Position numbers and translations under genes: made by a program. This document shows, piece by piece, positions 6,289-10,496 of a stretch of 10,496 bases of DNA (positions are counted from its first letter, which is position 1; the number at the start of each line of letters is the position of its first letter). The DNA is from SIAJ01 sp035258765 (GTDB lineage Bacteria > Planctomycetota > Planctomycetia > Gemmatales > Gemmataceae), in assembly GCA_035258765.1 (NCBI GenBank), contig DATFWZ010000714.1, positions 1-10,496 of the forward strand. The letters run 5' to 3'. The notes beneath the pieces were generated by a model that was given only the letters and a program-made list of their open reading frames with translations, was not told the origin of the DNA and did not search any database.

Positions 6289-6858
6289 ATGAACCGCCTC
6301 GTTCCTTTTTGTGTCATTTCCACGGCGCTCTCTGCGGTCGCCGCCCCGCTCGTCGTCGGTAAAGGGCGGGACTACCAGAAAATGGCGGACGAGGCCTCCT
6401 GGAAGGCCCCCGAGGCAGGTGAGGACTTCCGCCGCTGCCTCGCCCGCGACACGGGCGGCTACCAGGTCGAGGCGGTCGCCTCGACGATGGATGTCCTCTC
6501 CGACACGACCATCCGTGTGCTCGACGGTGGTACGGAAGTGTCCACGTGGCAGGGCCACCAGGGCTCGGTGTTCTTCATTCGCGACAACATCCTCTACCAC
6601 ACGGACTACTGCACGATCAGCAGCGGCTGCACGGTCATTGCCTTCGACCTGAAGGCCAAGAAGAAGCTCTGGAAGACCGAGCTCAAGGGACTCGGCCCGA
6701 TCAGTCACTCGAAGTACCGGAATCTGGTGCGCATGGACCAGGTGAACGGTGAAGTGCTCGCCGTCTACGGCCAGGAATCGGCCGGGCGGTACGTCGAGTT
6801 TGTCGAACTCAAGACGGGTAAGACGGTGGGGAACAAGGTGTTCAAGGACGAGAAATGA
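6289..6858 (+). CDS. Small exported PQQ-like/beta-propeller-type protein, function unknown
   Basis: The product has 189 residues with a short signal peptide (hydrophobic about residues 4-18, likely cleavage after AVA near residue 19). The mature part contains alternating beta-type segments. One stretch, VIAFDLKAKKKLWKTELKG, resembles a PQQ-binding-like or WD-type blade (the pattern of 'value, converted to W-K-T, then G'), as found in many planctomycete exported proteins. It is far too short for a complete propeller, which needs six to eight blades, so it may be a two- or three-blade piece or a small beta-sandwich. Three cysteines (in RRCLARD, DYCTIS and SGCTVI) could form a disulfide. ATG 6289 is chosen because it gives a compact signal peptide; the ribosome binding site (GCGGAA) is weak. 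An in-frame GTG at 6256 would lengthen the N-terminus through the palindrome. It ends 14 bases before the stop of a convergent gene. No specific function is assigned. Confidence 0.7.
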   Translation: MNRLVPFCVISTALSAVAAPLVVGKGRDYQKMADEASWKAPEAGEDFRRCLARDTGGYQVEAVASTMDVLSDTTIRVLDGGTEVSTWQGHQGSVFFIRDNILYHTDYCTISSGCTVIAFDLKAKKKLWKTELKGLGPISHSKYRNLVRMDQVNGEVLAVYGQESAGRYVEFVELKTGKTVGNKVFKDEK

Positions 6859-6872
6859 GCCTGCCGGGCAAG

Positions 6873-7928
6873 TCACAGGCCGGCCCCCAGGTCGTCCAGC
6901 ACGCGTTCGGCCACGGGGCGCGGACAGGACCAGACGAGGAAGAAGAGCGCCTGCCGGGCCCACCGCCGGGCCGGGTGCGGGGCGACAAAGCCCGTCCCTT
7001 TCGCGACCGCCAGGGCTGCCTGCGCCGAGCGCAGCGCCAGCCGCGTTGACGTCGCCCGAACCGCCATCACCGATTCCAACGTCGCCGCCCCGTCAGCCAG
7101 GCCCAGGAGCTGACGGAGGGCGTCGGCGTGCGCCGCCTCAAATCGGTCGGCGACGGCGGCCACATCCGGCCGCTGGCGCGACTCCTCGCGGAGGTAGGCG
7201 ATTGCCGCCCGCGCCAGCCCGAGACCCAGGGCCGACGTATCGGGCCCTCCGCCGACTCCTTTCCCGAGCACCTGCTCCCCGGGCCCGGCCAGCACCCACT
7301 CCGGCCCGATCTCGACGGCGTCGCACCGCAACAGACTGGTGCGCGACCCGACGAGCGCGGCCAGCGGCAGTGGGGGGTCAATCAGCACCCCCGGCTGCCC
7401 GGCCGGTAACAAGAACACGAGCTGCCTGCCATCTTCCAAAGTTGCGCCGACGACGATGCCCGCGGCCCCGTCGGCCCCGGTCACCCATGGCACCTCGCCG
7501 TTGATCCGGAAACGGCCCGGGTTGCCGCTCGCCGGGCGCGCGACCAGCGCCGGTGCCCGGTGTTGACGCGAGGTGGTCAACTGCGACAGCCCGACGGTCA
7601 GGTAGGTCTCCCCGCGAACTACACCCGGGAGGTAGGCGTCGTGAAGGTGTAAGGCTTGCGACCCGAGCAGGATCCGGATCGCCGACTCCTGTTGGCTCAG
7701 GATGAAGGTGGTAGTCAGGCAGGCGGCCCCGAGTTGCTCGAGCCCGGCGAGGCGGTCCGGCGCCGGCAAATCAGTCCCGCCCCATGTCGCTGGGACCGAC
7801 CAGCCGGTCACGCCGGCCCGGGCCAACACCGCCCAGGACGCGGCCGGCCAGTCCGGGGACGCGTCGGCCGGGTCGGCGTTCGCGGCCAGCTCGGCGAGCA
7901 AGCGGGGGTCAAGGGGCGGGCCGGGCAC
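6873..7928 (-). CDS. Acyl-CoA dehydrogenase-like flavoprotein, lacking the usual catalytic Glu motif
   Basis: Acyl-CoA dehydrogenases oxidise acyl-CoA thioesters using FAD. The 351-residue product follows the family's three-part order. An N-terminal helical domain spans about residues 8-108 (VPATWGGTDLP is the conserved 'P.e.GG.g' segment). A middle beta domain spans about 109-220 (GLSQLTTS at 113-120 aligns with the flavin/substrate loop, FRINGEVPWVTGADGAAGIVV at 140-160 with the 'l.G.K.wit.g..ad' segment). The C-terminal helical part covers about 230-351. It is somewhat shorter than the usual 380 or so residues. The C-terminal 'YEG[TS]' region with the catalytic glutamate is not visible; the end instead reads ALFFLVWSCPRPV. 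Activity is therefore uncertain and a different flavin reaction is possible. The GTG start is supported by AGGA seven bases upstream. It diverges from the GNAT gene across a shared control region and has no partner genes of fatty-acid oxidation nearby. Confidence 0.82.
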   Translation of the reverse strand: MPGPPLDPRLLAELAANADPADASPDWPAASWAVLARAGVTGWSVPATWGGTDLPAPDRLAGLEQLGAACLTTTFILSQQESAIRILLGSQALHLHDAYLPGVVRGETYLTVGLSQLTTSRQHRAPALVARPASGNPGRFRINGEVPWVTGADGAAGIVVGATLEDGRQLVFLLPAGQPGVLIDPPLPLAALVGSRTSLLRCDAVEIGPEWVLAGPGEQVLGKGVGGGPDTSALGLGLARAAIAYLREESRQRPDVAAVADRFEAAHADALRQLLGLADGAATLESVMAVRATSTRLALRSAQAALAVAKGTGFVAPHPARRWARQALFFLVWSCPRPVAERVLDDLGAGL

Positions 7929-8089
7929 GGCAGATTCCTGGTGCGTTTTGGCGTCCGGTCGGGGCGTACTGGAGCATCAAGGCCCAATAAGTAGGCGGTT
8001 GCAGGTGTCACCGCCCCCCGCTCGACAGTCCCACCCTCTTGGGATCACACTCCAGTACGCTATCGTATCGGGGAGTGGACCGCATCCCG
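7929..8089. promoter_or_regulatory. Divergent control region with a mirrored 11-base motif
   Basis: This 161-base gap must hold the promoters of both the acyl-CoA dehydrogenase-like gene (leftward) and the GNAT gene (rightward). CTCCAGTACGC occurs at 8050-8060 on the plus strand and, exactly, at 7964-7974 on the minus strand. It therefore lies 29 and 35 bases ahead of the two start codons, facing each gene the same way. On the GNAT side it is followed at once by TATCGT, a weak -10-like hexamer, with TTGGGA 16 bases before that. A six-pair hairpin (7994-7999 with 8010-8015) lies between the two motif copies. A common regulator or shared promoter element is inferred. Confidence 0.5.
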
Positions 8090-8674
8090 ATGAGCACCAT
8101 CGAACAACTCGACGCCCCGACCGCCCGACAACTCCTACCGGGGCTGACGGACCTGCTCATCGACGCCGTGGCCGACGGGGCGTCGGTCGGGTTCCTGCAC
8201 CCGCTGTCCGCAGCCGAGGCTGCCGCCTATTGGGCGGAAGTGTGTGCCGAGATGGAAAGAGGCGGCCGGTTGCTCTTCGCCGCACGGGACGGGGATCGCG
8301 TCCTCGGGTGCGTCCAGCTCGCGCTCGCCGACCGGCCGAATGCCGCTCACCGGGCCGAGGTGCAGAAGCTCCTGGTCCACACCGCCGTCCGACGGCGCGG
8401 GCTGGGCGCGGCGCTGATGTTTGCGCTCGAGGAGGAGGCCGCGGCCCGCGGGCGGCACCTGCTGGTGCTTGACACCCGGGCCGGGGACGCGGCCGGGCGG
8501 CTGTACGAAAAGTTGGGCTACGTCCGGGCGGGGGTCATCCCGGGGTACGCCCGCAGCTCCTCCGGCCGGTTGCACGGGACCGCGATGTACTATCGGGACC
8601 TGCGCGACGCCGACGCCCACCTGTTCGGTGACACTGACGCCCGACCTCGGTGGGGACCCGAGCCGATGCTGTAG
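8090..8674 (+). CDS. GNAT-family N-acetyltransferase
   Basis: GNAT enzymes move an acetyl group from acetyl-CoA to an amine, such as an antibiotic, a protein N-terminus or a small metabolite. The 194-residue product shows the core. A strand with EVQKLLVHTAVRRRGLG holds the acetyl-CoA pyrophosphate loop R101-R102-R103-G-L-G106, equivalent to the R/Q-x-x-G-x-G/A signature. It is followed by helix ALMFALEEEAAARG, strand LLVLDT, and the conserved C-terminal segment AGRLYEKLGYVRAGVIPGYA. The order and length fit a single-domain cytoplasmic GNAT. ATG 8090 is preferred; GGGGAG (8070-8075) lies rather far upstream (14 bases). An in-frame GTG at 8075 would add five residues but has no proper spacing to that site. 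The C-terminal tail after about residue 170 (ending RWGPEPML) is not part of the core. The gene stands alone, followed by a repeat hairpin. Substrate unknown. Confidence 0.88.
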   Translation: MSTIEQLDAPTARQLLPGLTDLLIDAVADGASVGFLHPLSAAEAAAYWAEVCAEMERGGRLLFAARDGDRVLGCVQLALADRPNAAHRAEVQKLLVHTAVRRRGLGAALMFALEEEAAARGRHLLVLDTRAGDAAGRLYEKLGYVRAGVIPGYARSSSGRLHGTAMYYRDLRDADAHLFGDTDARPRWGPEPML

Positions 8675-8686
8675 AGTCGGCACGCG

Positions 8687-8736
8687 GAGCCCGAAGCGCA
8701 AGCGATGGTGACTTCCCTCGCTTGCGCTTCGGGCTC
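8687..8736. repeat. Gemmata-type inverted repeat (SPKRKRG repeat), probable bidirectional terminator
   Basis: The arm at 8687-8705 (GAGCCCGAAGCGCAAGCGA) is exactly complementary to 8718-8736, giving a 19-bp stem with a 12-base loop. It lies between two convergent genes: 12 bases after the GNAT stop, and overlapping the last two bases of the cytochrome stop codon (8735-8737). It is thus placed to end transcription from both sides, though T-runs are absent. Translated in one frame the arm gives SPKRKRG, a peptide I know as very frequent in Gemmata-like annotations, which suggests a dispersed REP-like element. Confidence 0.8.
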
Positions 8737-9124
8737 ACTTTAGCGCGGCCAGGTACTCGGCGAGGGACTTGATGTCCTCGTCCGAGAGCTGGCTCGCGAA
8801 CGCGGGCATGGAGGACTGCTGGTTGTGCGCCTTCGGGTTGCGGATGTGCTCGGCGATCCACTCGGCCGTGTGGTCCGGATCGGCGCCGACCTTGGACAGG
8901 TCCGGCGCCTTGCCCTTCCGCACACCCGCCGTCGCGCCGACGCCGCCGTGGCACCGGGCGCACCGCTGCGCGAAAAGGCCCTCGGGGCCGGACGCCGGGG
9001 GCGCGCCAACGACCGGCCCGGGGGCCGGGGCCGGGCTCGGGGTTGCGCTCTCGGACTTGTGGCAGCCGACCGCGACCGTTAGAACCATTCCACACAGGAG
9101 GGACCATGTCCGGACGGGCTTCAT
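8735..9124 (-). CDS. Class I cytochrome c lipoprotein
   Basis: Small electron carrier predicted to be anchored outside the cytoplasmic membrane. The 129-residue product has a lipoprotein signal peptide: basic start, hydrophobic residues about 8-19, and lipobox-like VAVGC with lipid attachment at Cys21. A Pro/Ala-rich linker (about residues 26-46) leads to one cytochrome c domain. The haem-binding motif is C55-A-R-C58-H59, with His59 as one axial ligand and Met106 (in SSMPAF) the likely second. The C-terminal SDEDIKSLAEYLAAL helix is typical of monohaem class I cytochromes. The start at 9124 is supported by GGAG nine bases upstream. It diverges from the AT3 acyltransferase gene. No oxidase or other redox partner is adjacent, so its donor and acceptor are unknown. 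The stop codon lies partly in the neighbouring inverted repeat. Confidence 0.93.
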   Translation of the reverse strand: MKPVRTWSLLCGMVLTVAVGCHKSESATPSPAPAPGPVVGAPPASGPEGLFAQRCARCHGGVGATAGVRKGKAPDLSKVGADPDHTAEWIAEHIRNPKAHNQQSSMPAFASQLSDEDIKSLAEYLAALK

Positions 9125-9264
9125 CGGCTTAGTCTCCGAGGTTACGAATGGGCCCGGCGAAGAATCCGGGCTGAAAATGGTGCGAGGGGGAGAGTAGCAG
9201 CGCCCGGTGAGGAATCAATGAGAATCCGGCCCAGGGCGGTCGCGGGGCGGGCCACGGAGGGGTG
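9125..9264. promoter_or_regulatory. Divergent intergenic region between cytochrome c and AT3 genes
   Basis: These 140 bases must contain promoters for the leftward cytochrome gene and the rightward acyltransferase gene. No clear sigma70-type pair was recognised. The ribosome binding sites are visible: GGAG on the minus strand near 9133-9136, and GGAGG at 9256-9260. A nine-base direct repeat, AGAATCCGG, occurs at 9161 and 9221, exactly 60 bases apart; its significance is doubtful. Confidence 0.4.
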
Positions 9265-10317
9265 ATGTCGGGCACCGATCGGAAGATCGTCGGGATCGAC
9301 TACCTGCGGGCGATCTTCTCCGTCGCCGTGGTGGCCGTCCACCTGGGGTACGTATTCCCGTCGGCGATCTTTGACGAGCAGGCGTACACGACTCACGCGT
9401 TCGGCTGGTCGGACTTCGTCAACTTCTACGTCCTGTGCCTGGCCGTTCCGGTCTTCATCCTCATTTCGACGTATCTGTACTCGCTGAAGCCGACCGACAC
9501 CGGCGCGCTGCTGCGACGCCTCGGCCGGATTGTGCGCCTGCTGGTGTTCTGGAGCCTGGCGTACCAGATCTTCTTCTTCACCGGGTACGGGTTCCTGAAG
9601 CAGACCCCCCGTGACCCGGAGGGGCTGGCGGTGTTCCTACTGACGGCCGGGAATACGGTGTACTACTTCTTCATCGCGCTGGCGGTCGTCACTGTCGTCA
9701 CGCACTACGCCAAGCGCTGGCCGAGCGGGGTCGTCTGGGGACTGTTCGTGATCACGACGGTCCTGGTCGGCGTGCTGCCGGTGGCACATCGGGCGCTCGG
9801 GCCGGAGGACCAGACGACGGCCGTCCGTTTCCTCGACCTGCACGCTAACCCGCTCAACTTTCTGCCGCTGGCATTCGCCGGTGTCGGCCTGGCCCGGCTC
9901 ACCCGGGCGGAAGCAAACGCCACCCTCGGCCGGCTCGCCTTGGGGGCCGTCGTGCTGGCCGGCGCGTCTGCAGTCTTGGACTGGACATACTACGTCGATC
10001 CGCTCTTCTTCACGGTGAACCAGTTCGCGATCCCGGCGTACACGCGGCCGTCGTTGATCTTTCTGGCGGTCGCAGTGCTGACCCTCGCGATCCGGTGGCG
10101 TGGAGGAGGGAATCGCGTCATCGGGTTCATGGCCCGGCACAGCCTGGCGGTCTACTGCCTGCACCCGTTCTTCGTGCCGGTGAAGTACAAGATGAAAGAC
10201 GTTCTTCACCTGACCGGCGTGGCGGAGGTGGTCCTACCGCTGGTCGTGGTGCTGGCGCTGTCGTACGCGGCGTCGCTGGTGTTGCCTTGGTTCTTGCGGG
10301 ACGAGGTGATTCGATGA
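9265..10317 (+). CDS. AT3-family integral membrane acyltransferase
   Basis: AT3 proteins move acetyl or other acyl groups across the membrane onto surface sugars, lipids or secreted compounds. The 350-residue product is hydrophobic, with about ten membrane segments by eye. It opens with the family hallmark VGIDYLRAIFSVAVVAVHLG, which contains the R-x10-H motif (R15 and H26) considered essential in O-antigen acetylases. Length fits the stand-alone AT3 domain, and no SGNH domain is attached. ATG 9265 is preferred over GTG 9262 because GGAGG (9256-9260) is too close to the GTG. A late segment, FMARHSLAVYCLHPFFVPVKY, matches the family's conserved last third ('s...YliH.p'). It ends 13 bases before the stop of a convergent gene. 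No polysaccharide genes are visible in the window, so the acceptor remains unknown. Confidence 0.88.
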   Translation: MSGTDRKIVGIDYLRAIFSVAVVAVHLGYVFPSAIFDEQAYTTHAFGWSDFVNFYVLCLAVPVFILISTYLYSLKPTDTGALLRRLGRIVRLLVFWSLAYQIFFFTGYGFLKQTPRDPEGLAVFLLTAGNTVYYFFIALAVVTVVTHYAKRWPSGVVWGLFVITTVLVGVLPVAHRALGPEDQTTAVRFLDLHANPLNFLPLAFAGVGLARLTRAEANATLGRLALGAVVLAGASAVLDWTYYVDPLFFTVNQFAIPAYTRPSLIFLAVAVLTLAIRWRGGGNRVIGFMARHSLAVYCLHPFFVPVKYKMKDVLHLTGVAEVVLPLVVVLALSYAASLVLPWFLRDEVIR

Positions 10318-10330
10318 GGGCCGGGGCCGT

Positions 10331-10496
10331 CTACCGCAGCCGCCACATCTCCACCCCCGTGAACACCACCGCCGGGTCCAACTGGTTGGCCAGGACCGGC
10401 GACTCCGGGTGGTCCAGGTAAAGCTCCAGGTCGCGGTGGACCACCATGTACCGGTCGAGCTGCCAGAGGGGAATGAACGGCACCCGCAGGTTGAAC
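10331..10496 (-). CDS. C-terminal end of a gene running off the window, possibly ABC solute-binding protein
   Basis: On the minus strand an open frame enters at the right edge and gives 54 residues before TAG (10331-10333). The peptide contains RVPFIPLWQLDRYMVV and ends LDPAVVFTGVEMWRLR. The 'P.iPLWQ' segment followed by a short acidic/proline tail resembles the C-terminus of family 5 (peptide-type) extracellular solute-binding proteins, which bring peptides or other ligands to an ABC transporter. This is a weak recognition from a short piece. The codon pattern is strongly GC at third positions, supporting a real gene. It converges on the AT3 gene. Confidence 0.6.
   Translation of the reverse strand, partial: FNLRVPFIPLWQLDRYMVVHRDLELYLDHPESPVLANQLDPAVVFTGVEMWRLR

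Noticed and set aside
6749..7504. Plus-strand open frame opposite the acyl-CoA dehydrogenase-like gene
   Set aside because: Pro/Arg/Ala-rich shadow translation; the minus strand encodes a recognisable family with a good ribosome binding site.
7994..8015. Six-pair hairpin in the divergent region as a riboswitch or attenuator
   Set aside because: Too short, with a ten-base loop and no further structure; noted only as part of the intergenic region.
9161..9229. Direct repeat AGAATCCGG spaced by 60 bases in the cytochrome/AT3 intergenic region
   Set aside because: Only nine bases, no symmetry and no clear relation to promoter elements; could be chance.

Overview
GC-rich window (strong G/C at third codon positions) that looks like a planctomycete chromosome, most likely family Gemmataceae. 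Three things point there: exported HEAT/VCBS/ASPIC-UnbV proteins, C45-type hydrolases and small exported cytochromes c with planctomycete character; an inverted repeat whose arm GAGCCCGAAGCGCAAGCG encodes the 'SPKRKRG' peptide seen again and again in Gemmata-like annotations; and AT3 and acyl-CoA-dehydrogenase-like genes in short transcription units. The taxonomic call is inference from sequence style. No rRNA or tRNA gene, CRISPR array or insertion sequence was recognised.

Layout. 113-1666 (+) is an exported vanadium-dependent haloperoxidase with all three vanadate-binding motifs. 27 bases later, behind a good ribosome binding site, starts a large exported protein (1694 onward) with HEAT repeats, an NTF2-like middle part, six calcium-binding-type VCBS/FG-GAP motifs and a C-terminal ASPIC/UnbV domain. 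Its reading frame is cut by one TGA at 4121-4123 but continues undamaged in the same frame to 4783. A hairpin lies 14 bases beyond the TGA, with spacing and loop that fit a bacterial selenocysteine insertion element. A perfect 11-bp hairpin follows the final stop, then an exported C45-type N-terminal-nucleophile hydrolase (4910-6190). After a striking 17-bp-arm palindrome comes a small exported PQQ-like repeat protein (6289-6858). It converges on an acyl-CoA-dehydrogenase-like gene (6873-7928, -).

That gene diverges from a GNAT acetyltransferase (8090-8674, +). The gap between them carries the same 11-base motif in the same orientation and at similar distance ahead of each gene. A 19-bp-arm Gemmata-type repeat separates the GNAT gene from a convergent cytochrome c lipoprotein (8735-9124, -), which diverges from an AT3 membrane acyltransferase (9265-10317, +). 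The window ends in the C-terminus of a minus-strand gene (10331-10496), possibly an ABC transporter solute-binding protein.

Most products (haloperoxidase, CRTAC1-like protein, C45 hydrolase, PQQ-like protein, cytochrome c) carry export signals, so the window is rich in periplasmic or surface functions. Apart from the likely haloperoxidase/CRTAC1-like operon, the genes look like independent short units. The most interesting signal is the in-frame TGA: either a new kind of exported selenoprotein or a fresh nonsense mutation.
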